64,000 nt of DNA from UBA1163 sp049513055 (lineage in GTDB: Bacteria; Desulfobacterota; BSN033; UBA1163), in contig JBEKWN010000007.1 of the NCBI GenBank assembly GCA_049513055.1, positions 13,747-77,746 of the forward strand, given 5' to 3'. Positions 34,954 to 43,398 of the stretch are shown here, one piece after another. Position 1 is the stretch's first letter. Each line of letters opens with the position of its first letter. Under the pieces are notes generated by a model. The model saw only the letters and a program-made list of their open reading frames with translations. It was not told where the DNA came from and made no database searches. The position numbers and the translations under genes are program-made.

Positions 34954-35463
34954 TCATGGTTGGGTTAATAATAAATCTCCTGCGAACTTCCAACCACCTA
35001 AACGACCGTCACTAATTCTTGCAATGATTTCTTCACACGCTTTTTCGTAATCATCAAAAAGATCCTCCAAAACTAAGACAAGCCTGTTAATACCCCGAAT
35101 CTCCTTTACTTCGAGATGATTCACATTAAATTTTGTTTTTTCGGTTCTTCGAATGAGTTCTAATGGTGACTCTGGTAAAATAACATGTAACAGACCGCAA
35201 CGTAGATTCTCATATAAGTCAAAGGGCCTTCCACTCCCTTGATTGAATTTACGATAGGATGTTGGAAAAAGATCATAAATAGCTCTTCTAAACCGCGGAG
35301 CGCTTAAGCCCTTCGCTGAAAAAGGTTCTGAATCAAGGCAAGTTCCTAAAAATTCTATTCCCTGACAGATGAGGTTAAATGAAATGTAATGATGGCCCTC
35401 GTCTTGTTGAATTTCCTTGAATTCATCTATCAAAATTTTTTGAATAAAATCCAAAATTTTCAT
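34954..35463 (-). CDS. Hypothetical protein
   Basis: 169 residues from ATG 35463. The protein is soluble, with HHYISFNLICQGIEFLGTCLD, an FRRAIYDLFP patch, FDLYENLRCGLLH and a C-terminal ...ACEEIIARISDGRLGGW. The pattern of an enclosed histidine/leucine helix (RCGLLHVI) recalls HEPN-like or abortive-phage-type small proteins, but no catalytic motif can be fixed and I assign no function. There is no convincing ribosome site. It is a single gene on the minus strand. Confidence 0.6.
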   Translation of the reverse strand: MKILDFIQKILIDEFKEIQQDEGHHYISFNLICQGIEFLGTCLDSEPFSAKGLSAPRFRRAIYDLFPTSYRKFNQGSGRPFDLYENLRCGLLHVILPESPLELIRRTEKTKFNVNHLEVKEIRGINRLVLVLEDLFDDYEKACEEIIARISDGRLGGWKFAGDLLLTQP

Positions 35464-35531
35464 CAAATGGGCCCCTATAATCCTAAATGTGAACCGTTCT
35501 CCCTGAGGGACTCTTTGTAAAGCGTTGAGGT

Positions 35532-36236
35532 TTATGATATCCGATGCCTATAGCTCAGGCAAAAGCCATCGTCCATCGTCACGCTCAGGGTAACGGTGTC
35601 AAAGTCGGGATGCTTCGGGATCATATCGAGGTAATCCTTCATGGAGTTGGCCTGCCGGATGGCATTGTGAACCAAAAGAATTCCGCCCGGAACAAGCTTC
35701 TTCGGGAAGAGTTTTTTGAAGTAGTCCATCTGCCCCTCTTTGTCGGCATCCATGAATACGAAATCAAAAGGCCCCTCGAGCTTTGCTACCTCCACATGCG
35801 CATCGCCCTTGATGCAGGTTACACGCTGTGATAAACCTGCCTCGCTCACGTGCCTGCGTGCCAGATCGTATCGCTCTCTGTCGATTTCGATCGTGGTCAA
35901 TCGGCCGCCGGTTTCCTCCAGCCCAAGCCCCATCCAGATCGCCGAAAACCCGTGCGAGGTGCCCAGTTCGAGGACATTCCTCGCACGGGTTGCTTTCACC
36001 AAGAGATGAAGAAACTCCCCGTCCTTGCGGGGCACGCTCCAAAACTGGTAACCCTTGGCGTCCATCTCATCCAGCAACCGCTTAAGCTGAGCCGGGTCGC
36101 GTTCGACCGGCGGCGGGCCTCCTTCTGCAGCGCCGGCAATGGCCGATGGGACATGTGTGGCCACTGCGAGGAGACTCAAAACCCCTCCGGTGGTTTTAAA
36201 AAACTCTCGACGACTGAATTGTTGCCTGGTTTTCAT
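35532..36236 (-). CDS. Tat-exported O-methyltransferase-like protein
   Basis: About 234 residues. The N-terminus has a twin-arginine motif (FSRREFFKTTGG) and a hydrophobic stretch ending SAIAGAAEG, so it appears to be exported folded. The class I methyltransferase domain of the COMT/class III O-methyltransferase kind shows VLELGTSHGFSAIWMG, TTIEIDRERYDLA, FDFVFMDADKEGQ and GGILLVHNAIR. An exported SAM-dependent enzyme would lack its cofactor in the periplasm, so the Tat signal is odd. GGAGG 9 bases upstream fixes the start at 36236. Confidence 0.8.
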   Translation of the reverse strand: MKTRQQFSRREFFKTTGGVLSLLAVATHVPSAIAGAAEGGPPPVERDPAQLKRLLDEMDAKGYQFWSVPRKDGEFLHLLVKATRARNVLELGTSHGFSAIWMGLGLEETGGRLTTIEIDRERYDLARRHVSEAGLSQRVTCIKGDAHVEVAKLEGPFDFVFMDADKEGQMDYFKKLFPKKLVPGGILLVHNAIRQANSMKDYLDMIPKHPDFDTVTLSVTMDDGFCLSYRHRIS

Positions 36237-36624
36237 ACGTTTTCCTCCTGTTTGATCAAAGGGTATTCTACTCGATTGCGAAACGATGCTCAACTCCCAA
36301 ATCTGTGAATCTGAGGGATGTTGCATACATTTTTAGGTGAGAGTGGGGACAAATCTTTATTCTTGAATTATTATGATGGGGTTGTTTTGAGTGAATCGGG
36401 GAGAGCCTGTCGGATGCGGACGCCTAACGCTCATGCAGAAGCCTCGGTCGGGGCTATTTCCCTACGCAAATCCTACAGTTCATTTCTGGTGAAGCGATAA
36501 TTACCTCTCTTTAGCCACGACAAAATCTATTGCCATAAATTGAAGAAAAGGTTATCTTTAGTTTCCTATTGCACTTTCTGCAGAGAGAAAAGTCTTAGGT
36601 TCAAACCTCCGAAAGGGGTTTTGC
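36237..36624. other. Intergenic region upstream of fabH
   Basis: 388 bases. A weak promoter (TTGCCA 36530-36535, 16 bases, TTATCT 36552-36557) may serve fabH. The rest holds nothing recognisable; short open frames here have no ribosome site. Confidence 0.3.
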
Positions 36625-37623
36625 ATGTATCACGTTGGAATTATCGGAACGGGGTCTTATGTTCCAGAAAGGGTCCTTACAAACCATGATCTGGAAAAGA
36701 TGGTGGAGACCAGTGACAAATGGATTTTTGAAAGGACGGGCATCCGTGAGCGAAGGATTGCAGCGGAAGAAGAAACCAACGTTACCATGGGCCGACTTGC
36801 CCTTGGAAGGGCCATAGAAAACGCACGCATCGACCCCAAAGAAATTGAGATGCTCGTGGTGGGTACCAATACCAATGAACCGATGTGGCCCTCTGCGGCG
36901 GGCCACATCGCACATCTCCTCAATCTCCATAAAAACATACCTTTCTTCGATGTGCAAGCGGGGTGTACCGGTTTCAATTATTCTCTGGCCGTCGCAGAGC
37001 AATTTGTAAAATCAGGGCAATATAAAACAGTCGCTGTGGTCGGATCGGACAAGCTTTCGGCCATCACCAATTATAAGGATAGAAACACGTGCGTCCTCTT
37101 TGGAGACGGAGCAGGAGCCGTGGTATTACAGCGGAGGGCTAAAGAAGGCATCATCCGATCCCATCTCGGTGGTGAATACAAATCGCGTGATACCCTTGTG
37201 CTTCGCAAGAATAGAGACAATGGCTATCGATTCATGTGGATGAATGGTAAAAAGGTCTACGCTTTCGCCAAAGGCGCTATGGCGGAAAGCTGCCTGCGGG
37301 TTCTTGACCCTGATGGGACGGCCAGCAAAAAAGAACTCCGTGCATTGTTCAATCAGGTTGACAGAATCATTCCCCATCAGGCCAATGCAAGGATCATCAA
37401 AAGCGCTGCAGAGGATTTCGAATCCAGACTCGAACTTCCCAATGGGGCAGTCAAAAATAAGATGATCGTTACAATTGAAAAGTATGGGAACAACTCCACT
37501 GCCTCCATTCCTCTCGCTCTTGACGAGTCCATTCGAGAAGGGAGGCTCCAGACCGGGGATCTTGTAATTCTTGTTGGTTTCGGGGCTGGCCTCACTTATG
37601 GTGCCAATCTGGTGAGGTTATAG
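36625..37623 (+). CDS. 3-oxoacyl-ACP synthase III family protein (FabH-like)
   Basis: 332 residues. Catalytic residues are Cys114 in DVQAGCTGFNYS, His251 in IIPHQANARI and an Asn in KYGNNSTAS. The start GIIGTGSYVPERVLTN and the end GFGAGLTYGANLV are those of KAS III. FabH starts fatty-acid chains from acetyl-CoA and malonyl-ACP; lineages with several copies use some in specialised lipid pathways, and here no other fatty-acid gene is adjacent. Two overlapping in-frame starts are absent, so the ATG at 36625 is secure although its ribosome site (GGGG) is weak. Confidence 0.88.
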   Translation: MYHVGIIGTGSYVPERVLTNHDLEKMVETSDKWIFERTGIRERRIAAEEETNVTMGRLALGRAIENARIDPKEIEMLVVGTNTNEPMWPSAAGHIAHLLNLHKNIPFFDVQAGCTGFNYSLAVAEQFVKSGQYKTVAVVGSDKLSAITNYKDRNTCVLFGDGAGAVVLQRRAKEGIIRSHLGGEYKSRDTLVLRKNRDNGYRFMWMNGKKVYAFAKGAMAESCLRVLDPDGTASKKELRALFNQVDRIIPHQANARIIKSAAEDFESRLELPNGAVKNKMIVTIEKYGNNSTASIPLALDESIREGRLQTGDLVILVGFGAGLTYGANLVRL

Positions 37624-37944
37624 CGTTGCGATCACTTCCATGATGGGGATAGATTGGGCGTATTGATAAAATCTAACATGATGGGTTTTACCCGCTCAAA
37701 CAGGTCTTTATAGTGCAAAGGATGAAGATTTGATAATTATTCTATGTTCGGAATGCTGGTCTCCGCAGCCATCTCCTCTTTCCTCTCCTTGAAATTTTAA
37801 AGAGAGAGTTTTGGGAGAACATGAAATCAGGGCAAAAAAAACAATAATTAAACCTGCCCCCAAGTTTTTTCTGAGCTAAAAAGCAAAGGGGTTAGCCGGG
37901 TTCCTTTAAACGTTCAATTTCCTTTCTGATTTCTTCAATACATC
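37624..37944. other. Intergenic region after fabH
   Basis: 321 bases between convergent transcription units (fabH and the DUF5131 remnant). No gene, strong terminator or conserved element is seen. Confidence 0.4.
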
Positions 37945-38639
37945 TCAATAATTGCACACAGCCTTTGCCATATTGACAGACGCTGGGATTTCATCCCATG
38001 TTCTGCCTTCAAGCTTCCGGCCAGTCTTCTTCCTGTTTGGACCACCCCATTGTTTAAAGAAGAATGGCACTTTCGTCCTCTGACATTGGTTACGGATATC
38101 AACAGCCCAAGAGGCATCCATCGGTCTCGCCTGATGCCCGGATTCTCCCCCTACGATGACCCAGTCTATCCCTCTGAGATTGAGATCGTGGATAGGTCCG
38201 AGAAGCGGTTCAAAAGATATAAATTTAATTTTTGCTCCAGTTTTGCGCAGATGGTCGATTCTGAAAGTATGCTCTTGATTTTCAACACTGACTCCCATCC
38301 AAATGTTGAAATTCCAGGAGAGTTTAGGATTGATTTCAAGAAGCCGTTCTGATCTTTTCGTCAGGATCTGGAAACGATGCCAATGGGCCTGTTCCATAAT
38401 ATGAAAGACCCTCTGAATAAATTTAGCTGGAACCTCCTCATGGAAAAGATCACTCATCGAGTTCACAAAGATAGTTTGCGGTTTCTTCCACGCCAGTGGC
38501 AGTTCTAGGACTTTTTCGTGTAATGCAAGCCTAAATCCATTTGTATAGTTGGGTTGACCCATCGCCTGAAGCCGTTTGGCCATCCAGTGACGGGATTCCA
38601 TGTAGATTCAGTCCATTCAATTTTCGAAACCAAACCCAT
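37945..38639 (-). pseudogene. DUF5131 (phage Gp37/Gp68-like) gene, broken by a small frameshifting deletion
   Basis: The gene begins at ATG 38639 as MGLVSKIEWTESTWNPVTG, the usual family start, but where the family continues with a three-cysteine segment (Cys-x6-Cys-x2-Cys-Tyr-Ala) this sequence jumps straight to MAKRLQAMGQPNYTNGF in another frame. About 46-47 bases are missing near 38585. The remaining 211 codons are intact (FVNSMSDLFHEEVP, MGVSVENQ, DWVIVGGESGHQARPM, FFFKQWGG). The lost cysteines are the hallmark of the family. A GGATG repeated at both edges of the missing segment in intact homologs would explain the deletion (inference). It is 10 bases downstream of tcmP. Confidence 0.8.
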
Positions 38640-38649
38640 ATTCGTAGTC

Positions 38650-39777
38650 CTATTTGTCGGCGCGAATTCGTGCACCGCTTACAACAGTGTTCTTCCTTTG
38701 CCCAGGCTGCCGTTTGATTGACACTTTGCCGTCGTGCTCTAATTCGACCAATGCTTCCTTTATGGTCTTGGCCACACCAATAGTGTTAGCATACGCCCAA
38801 TCCTCTATCTCATCGTAATCTACCTCACCCTTCGCGTTCCGACATAGCTCTTCGATTCGGTCACGTAGCGCAACCTTGTCTGGGTTCTCAAAGAGACTCA
38901 TCTGCTCGGAAACCAACCCAATAGCTTCGAACCGATAGGGTGCATCACTGACTTTTGCCATATTGTTCTTCATGGTCTTGAGTGCCAAAATGTCCTTCGA
39001 AGCGTGAATGAGATAGTACCGGGGGCGCGTTCCCTGGCTAGGCGTGTTAACCCTGAAGGGCATCACATACTGAGCACCGGCTTTCAAAAGGCAGGAGGAG
39101 TAAAGGTTGACAAAGAATGCGTACTTCTGTTCTGGCGTAGTACATTCAGCAACTTTTTTAAAGTCATCGGTTCCGAACAGGGCCATCATACCCTCTTCGG
39201 ATCGTTCCTGTTCCCAAAACCTTACAATATCGTAGACCATAAAATTGACGAAAAGCTCAGTGCGTGGATAGGCCAATAAACGTTCCAAAGTCTTCATAGG
39301 GTACCCGCTGTACCCGAATGGGTCAATGAAAAAGAACAATGGTTGGTGTTGCAGGTCGGTCTGGTCAAATAAGTCAAGCACTTCATTGACTTTGTCAACG
39401 AACTCAGCATTGTGTACCTGCCAATCCTGGTTGTATCTATTGAGTTTGTCTATCTTCTTTTTCAACATCTCCGTGCACTGGGCATTTCTGTCGACGCAGT
39501 GCATTATGACCGACCGCTTCGGGTCTTCGTCGAGATACTTGTTCGCAACTTCTGCAACCAACAATGGAGACCCACAGCATTCTTCCGTCTTAGACTCGTC
39601 GTTGTAGTATATCCCCGGACCGCAAAAACCGTCAAAGTAAACTACCTTCTGCTCCCTGCCCTGCTTGGTTTGGACTGCGAAGAATATTGCCATCCAAGGG
39701 TCAATGTACTTTGTTAGCAAGGCGTGTTTGATGCGAGTATGTTCATCAATTATCCAAGGTATCTCAACGACAGTCAT
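38650..39777 (-). CDS. tcmP: Three-Cys-motif partner protein TcmP
   Basis: 375 residues. The family signature is near the N-terminus: HTRIKHALLTKYIDPWMAIF, VVYFDGFCGPGIY and GSPLLVAEVA, then FFFIDPFGYSGYPMKTLERLL and a C-terminal winged helix (DEIEDWAYANTIGVAKTIKEAL). TcmP is known only as the partner of three-cysteine DUF5131 proteins, and that partner is the next gene, though broken. The Rossmann-like GFCGPG and DPFG elements suggest a methyltransferase-like fold. The biological role of the pair is unknown; mobile-element and phage links are common. Confidence 0.87.
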   Translation of the reverse strand: MTVVEIPWIIDEHTRIKHALLTKYIDPWMAIFFAVQTKQGREQKVVYFDGFCGPGIYYNDESKTEECCGSPLLVAEVANKYLDEDPKRSVIMHCVDRNAQCTEMLKKKIDKLNRYNQDWQVHNAEFVDKVNEVLDLFDQTDLQHQPLFFFIDPFGYSGYPMKTLERLLAYPRTELFVNFMVYDIVRFWEQERSEEGMMALFGTDDFKKVAECTTPEQKYAFFVNLYSSCLLKAGAQYVMPFRVNTPSQGTRPRYYLIHASKDILALKTMKNNMAKVSDAPYRFEAIGLVSEQMSLFENPDKVALRDRIEELCRNAKGEVDYDEIEDWAYANTIGVAKTIKEALVELEHDGKVSIKRQPGQRKNTVVSGARIRADK

Positions 39778-39842
39778 GATATGGACCTACCTATGGGTGA
39801 ATACTTGTTCGAGAGAGGTTTCAAATGTACATCTTGATGCAC

Positions 39843-39870
39843 AAAATATCATATAGAGGGAATATGTCAA
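39843..39870 (-). promoter_or_regulatory. Promoter of tcmP-DUF5131
   Basis: On the minus strand TTGACA (39870-39865), 16 bases, TATTTT (39848-39843), 66 bases before the tcmP ATG. Confidence 0.5.
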
Positions 39871-39884
39871 TTGGTTTTACGGAT

Positions 39885-39930
39885 ATTGAGATTGCCACGT
39901 CGCTTGTGCTCCTCGCAATGACAATGCAAT
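39885..39930. repeat. GAGATTGCCACGTCG...CGCAATGACA intergenic repeat
   Basis: ATTGC and GCAAT close a 25-base imperfect palindrome with the CACGTCGCTTG...CTCCTCGCAATGAC style seen in many environmental genomes. One copy in this window. Confidence 0.4.
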
Positions 39931-39940
39931 AATTCCCTCT

Positions 39941-42214
39941 TTAGTAAAAGAAGGGAAATCTTTTCACTCGAACCCTTGAATCCCTGCCTGCGGCAGGCGG
40001 GCTAGGCTCCTCGAACCCTTTTAATTCTTTTCTTAAGCGCTTCATATCATAACCGAAATGGATCAATATCTCTTCGGTCGCCTTCACGAGCATCTCCAGA
40101 TATTTTTTGACATCGTAGGTGTCGTCCGGCCCCACTAACGGAAAAGGTTTTACTCGCTCCGCCTTATCCTTGGATTCAGCATCCTTGATCACATATCTGA
40201 CCTTCTCTCCGGGATGGATCTCGATTCCAACATCTTCCAACTGCTGGGCGGCAAGAGCCGTGAGGCTATCCACTTTATAAGCATTGGGCTCCTGAGAAAT
40301 TCTCTTCCCGATAGCCAAGTCCTCTTGTTTCGTCTGACCGTCCTTCAACTTCAGGCCATATTCAAGGAGAAGGTCTAAAATCTCAGGGATCTTCGATTGA
40401 AAATCCTCCATATTTTTTGTCTCTGATAAAACCTCGATCATCCGAACCTGAGCCTCTTGAATCAAAGGAGGCATATCGCCTCGCCGAAATGATAATCCCC
40501 TCGCTTTGATCTTTCCATTTTGAAAGAGTCCGAAATAACGGTTGGCCACCGGACTTTCTGGATTTCCTTTTGAAGGGAGAAAGGCCATCCATCGATAAAT
40601 TCCCTCCAGGCTCATCGTAATTCCTGTAGCCTCGCTGATCTTCTGGCAGAGCTCAAGAATCTCTTCCTCTCTGAACCCTTTCTTACGAATCCAGAGGGAA
40701 TCGGTAATGGCATGGAGAAGTTCGAACCCCTCCTCCTCACAGATCTCTTTAGCTTGTAGGAGGCTCTCCCTTCCAAAGGCAGTGACTGCCTCATGGGCTT
40801 CAATTCTTCCAAAACGAGCATTTCGATAACCTAAATATCCGAAAGATGTAACAAGCATCCATTTGAGCGCCGTCTGCTTCCGGTTGTAGATTTCCCTTTT
40901 TTCTGGATCTCCCTCTTTGGCCATTTTCTTGAGCCAAGTTCTTCTCGTTAAGATAGGGTGAAGGGTTTTAGGTACGATTCCCTTTCGTTTCTCACAGATC
41001 GTATAACCAGCCTCTGGAACTCTATGGTTCTCACAACATCCACAGAGTACGGTCTCCGGAGAGATATTGTGGATCGCCATCATGGTGGGATACATCGAGG
41101 CGAAGTCAATCTCTGCCACATCTTCGAAGATCCCCAACTTAGGTTGAAAGACAAGACCTCCCTTGTCTGCAACGAGCAGATCCCACGCCGTCTTGAATCG
41201 TTCCGGTTCCCCCTTTCTCCAGGGGATGAGAATATTATCCTGAAAGGCTTGGTCGAGTTGCATCGAGGTGATCGCTGTCCCTGGAGAAGTCCGAGCCATC
41301 CGTTGAACTGGAATTTTAGCCAATCGCGCCAGCTCAACCACTCCTTCCATTCCCGACTCTCCGTAGATGAAGGAGTTTCTACGATCGATGTGCCATCTTC
41401 CAAGAAAGAGATGGGCAGGAGCTCGATAATAGGTTCTGCCATAAGAGAAATAAGAACGACCCTTGGGATGGATTTGCCTCTTCAGGGGATAAGGCTCCCG
41501 ATCCCAGGAGATGGAAGTCTTCCATTTCTTCTCTTCAGAAAAGAGAAGAGGTAAAAGAGAGGCATCCCCATCATCGCTCAAGATCACATCAGGATCGAAA
41601 TGTTTGAGAAACCTCTCGATTTCCCCAACATCAATCGTCTCCATCTCCACCCGATACCCTTCGCATTCCAATACCAGAGATCTCCATCCCCGCCCTGAAC
41701 CGTTCTGGTTCAGGGCACGCAATTCCATTACCCGAAGGTCAGGCACGTCTTCATCGTCTATCCACACAGACTCGGATGGATCAGGATGAATTTCAAAGAT
41801 CCGATTTCCTTCAACCTCAGCAATACATCGGCCTGTTGGAAAGATTCTTTTCTCATAAAGATAGGTCTGTGGCAAAGGGATGTCACAATTGTAGAAGGTA
41901 ATCCTCTCCTCCCATTGAGGAAGAATTCTGGGAAGTTGAGCATAATACTCCGAATCTACAATCTCAATCTCCATCACTTCGACTTCATCACCACTCCAGA
42001 GTTCCTCCTTTCTGGTCCACTGGTATCCTGCTGCCCGCCGCCCTGCGCTGAGAGAGTGGAAGAGATCGAAGAGATTGGTTTTCTTTCCCTGCGCATAGAA
42101 TCGAGGTCGGAAAGGATCTTCGAATCGTCGAAGTCTTCCATCCTCGCTCTTGATCCATAGGATCATTGAAGACTCCAGGGGATAAAGATCGAAGAGCCGT
42201 CCTCTGATCTCCAT
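39941..42214 (-). CDS. Family B DNA polymerase with degenerate exonuclease domain
   Basis: About 757 residues from ATG 42214. The polymerase motifs are intact: motif A DFASMYPTMM (about 370-379), motif B with KQTALKWMLVTSFGYLGYRN (about 446-465) and motif C HAITDSLWI (about 501-509). In the exonuclease domain the Asp-x-Glu of Exo I is replaced (RVMELRAL, about 161-168), and the Tyr-x3-Asp of Exo III is not found; SPGTAITSMQ stands in that region. So it should lack proofreading, like archaeal PolB2-type enzymes. It is the last gene of the lexA2 cassette, which suggests damage-induced, error-prone or translesion synthesis. Its final 20 or so residues are encoded by an intergenic palindromic repeat. 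Confidence 0.85.
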   Translation of the reverse strand: MEIRGRLFDLYPLESSMILWIKSEDGRLRRFEDPFRPRFYAQGKKTNLFDLFHSLSAGRRAAGYQWTRKEELWSGDEVEVMEIEIVDSEYYAQLPRILPQWEERITFYNCDIPLPQTYLYEKRIFPTGRCIAEVEGNRIFEIHPDPSESVWIDDEDVPDLRVMELRALNQNGSGRGWRSLVLECEGYRVEMETIDVGEIERFLKHFDPDVILSDDGDASLLPLLFSEEKKWKTSISWDREPYPLKRQIHPKGRSYFSYGRTYYRAPAHLFLGRWHIDRRNSFIYGESGMEGVVELARLAKIPVQRMARTSPGTAITSMQLDQAFQDNILIPWRKGEPERFKTAWDLLVADKGGLVFQPKLGIFEDVAEIDFASMYPTMMAIHNISPETVLCGCCENHRVPEAGYTICEKRKGIVPKTLHPILTRRTWLKKMAKEGDPEKREIYNRKQTALKWMLVTSFGYLGYRNARFGRIEAHEAVTAFGRESLLQAKEICEEEGFELLHAITDSLWIRKKGFREEEILELCQKISEATGITMSLEGIYRWMAFLPSKGNPESPVANRYFGLFQNGKIKARGLSFRRGDMPPLIQEAQVRMIEVLSETKNMEDFQSKIPEILDLLLEYGLKLKDGQTKQEDLAIGKRISQEPNAYKVDSLTALAAQQLEDVGIEIHPGEKVRYVIKDAESKDKAERVKPFPLVGPDDTYDVKKYLEMLVKATEEILIHFGYDMKRLRKELKGFEEPSPPAAGRDSRVRVKRFPFFY
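39965..40020. repeat. Palindromic repeat forming the polB 3' end
   Basis: CTCGAACCCTTGAATCC, CCTGCCTGCGGCAGGCGGG and CTCCTCGAACCC make a hairpin-like element inside the coding frame; the encoded tail is FEEPSPPAAGRDSRVRVKR. Both the CCTGCCTG palindrome and the TCGAACCC words recur between genes elsewhere in the window. Confidence 0.65.
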
Positions 42215-42288
42215 GAGTTTACCCAACTGTCGCGGAAAAAGTTTCAGAAAATAGACAGGTGTGCTGAGGAAGCTTTACAGATGAAATG

Positions 42289-42564
42289 TTAAGATTCACC
42301 TTCCCCCTTCTGCCCCTCTAGAATTTTTATTTGCGATCTCAATTCCACCAAGGCTTTCTCGTGCTCGAGAAGAACAGAGATCAGGATCGTCTCAAAAGGC
42401 CAGGGTCTCGAAGCATAGACTCCAGCTTGCACATGAAGCCTCGCTTCTTCAAAGAGCCGATCGAGAAACTGCTGATCTTCTTTTCTCAGGCCTCTCCGAA
42501 ACTTCCTCCATTCCTGGACTTCCTGTTCCAGAACCCTACTAAAAGGAAGAACCGTCCGCCCCAT
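42289..42564 (-). CDS. Small helical protein of the lexA2-polB cassette
   Basis: 91 residues. It starts MGRTVLPFSRVLEQEVQEW and is predicted helical and charged, with KFRRGLRKEDQQFLDRLFEE, ARLHVQAG, ASRPWPFETILISVLLEHE and a coiled C-terminus (ELRSQIKILEGQ). No enzyme motif is seen. Placed between the RecA-fold gene and polB on the same strand, it may be an accessory or adaptor subunit; this is inference. I do not know a named family. Confidence 0.7.
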   Translation of the reverse strand: MGRTVLPFSRVLEQEVQEWRKFRRGLRKEDQQFLDRLFEEARLHVQAGVYASRPWPFETILISVLLEHEKALVELRSQIKILEGQKGEGES

Positions 42565-42640
42565 AAATAAACCCTCGCAAAGAGCATAGCGCAGGGCGCA
42601 TAGCGTAATTTTTTATCGCTTTCAGCATTCAGCTTTGAGC
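42565..42640. repeat. GCATAGCGC / AGCTTTCAGC word repeat
   Basis: Degenerate words (AGAGCATAGCGCAGG, GCGCATAGCG, then TTTCAGCATTCAGC, TTTGAGCTTTCAGC) between the RecA-fold and small genes. The GCGCATAGC words recur at 43330-43390 and 63900-64000. Confidence 0.5.
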
Positions 42641-42642
42641 TT

Positions 42643-43296
42643 TCAGCTTATTATTCTGCCATCTGCAATCTTTTTTTCTAAGACGACTCGTGGTTCTTGA
42701 TCTTCCAGAGATATCCTCCAGACCAGATTAGAAAACTGGAAGAGCCTTTTTAAGAGATAGGCCCGCTTTGAATCAGAGAACCCATTCGGTTGGAATAGGA
42801 GAAAAGGAACGCCTCCCAAAGCCATCTCTTCAATCTTTTTCAGAGATCTTTCAAAGAGAGGCCGAACCTCTCTTTCCGATACATCTTCGTCCATAAACGG
42901 GGTGGCCGGTCCCAAAAGAATGACCCATCGGTCTTCCGGTGGGGCGGTCGCTCCCTCCTGCCTGAGCAAGGAGTTTAATCTCTCACCGACCATGATAGCC
43001 ATCTGATAGCAAGTAAAGGCTCTTGCGATTCGAATTCTTTTGAGAAGTCTCTCTGGAGAAATCAATGCCTTTCTTGCGAAGAATGAGACCATGTAAGGGT
43101 CGAAACGATTGGCCCCGTCCAATACGACGACCTCTATTCCTTTACCTGCCAGCCATCCCGCTACATAGGATGAAATTTCTCCTGCCCTCTCACCCCAAAA
43201 AAGAACTTTTCTTGGAAAGAGGGGTTGAGCAGGTTGACCGATCCGTATCAATTGCAACAAGATCTCATCGAACGAATTTCTTATGGGCAAATGCAT
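42643..43296 (-). CDS. RecA-superfamily protein without P-loop (ImuA/RadB-like position)
   Basis: 217 residues. The order of elements recalls RecA/RadB cores: an N-terminal strand and turn where Walker A should be (LFWGERAGEISSYVAGWLA, no GKS/T), VVVLDGANRFDPYMVSFFA, SPERLLKRIRIARAFTCYQM, and a Walker B-like strand (WVILLGPATPFMDEDVS). It is therefore unlikely to hydrolyse ATP in the usual way. It follows lexA2 by about 100 bases and precedes the small protein and polB. In known lexA-imuA-imuB-dnaE2 cassettes a RecA-like ImuA occupies the same place; this may be its functional counterpart (inference). Confidence 0.7.
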   Translation of the reverse strand: MHLPIRNSFDEILLQLIRIGQPAQPLFPRKVLFWGERAGEISSYVAGWLAGKGIEVVVLDGANRFDPYMVSFFARKALISPERLLKRIRIARAFTCYQMAIMVGERLNSLLRQEGATAPPEDRWVILLGPATPFMDEDVSEREVRPLFERSLKKIEEMALGGVPFLLFQPNGFSDSKRAYLLKRLFQFSNLVWRISLEDQEPRVVLEKKIADGRIIS

Positions 43297-43304
43297 CCCT
43301 TCTA

Positions 43305-43390
43305 CCGTGAATGCGTAAAGCGTGAAGCGTATAGAGATATGAAATAAAAACGCTATGCCCTATGCTCCATGCTCCATGCGCTATGTCTCT
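43305..43390. repeat. GCGTAAAGCGTGAAGCG / CTATGCTCCATGC word repeat
   Basis: Degenerate words (GCGTAAAGCG, CGCTATGCCCTATGCTCC, ATGCTCCATGCGCTATG) with complementarity between the two sides, between lexA2 and the RecA-fold gene. Confidence 0.5.
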
Positions 43391-43398
43391 TAAATGCG

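Noticed and set aside
39885..39930. Possible transposon end near tcmP
   Set aside because: Only a short imperfect palindrome, with no transposase or target-site duplication.
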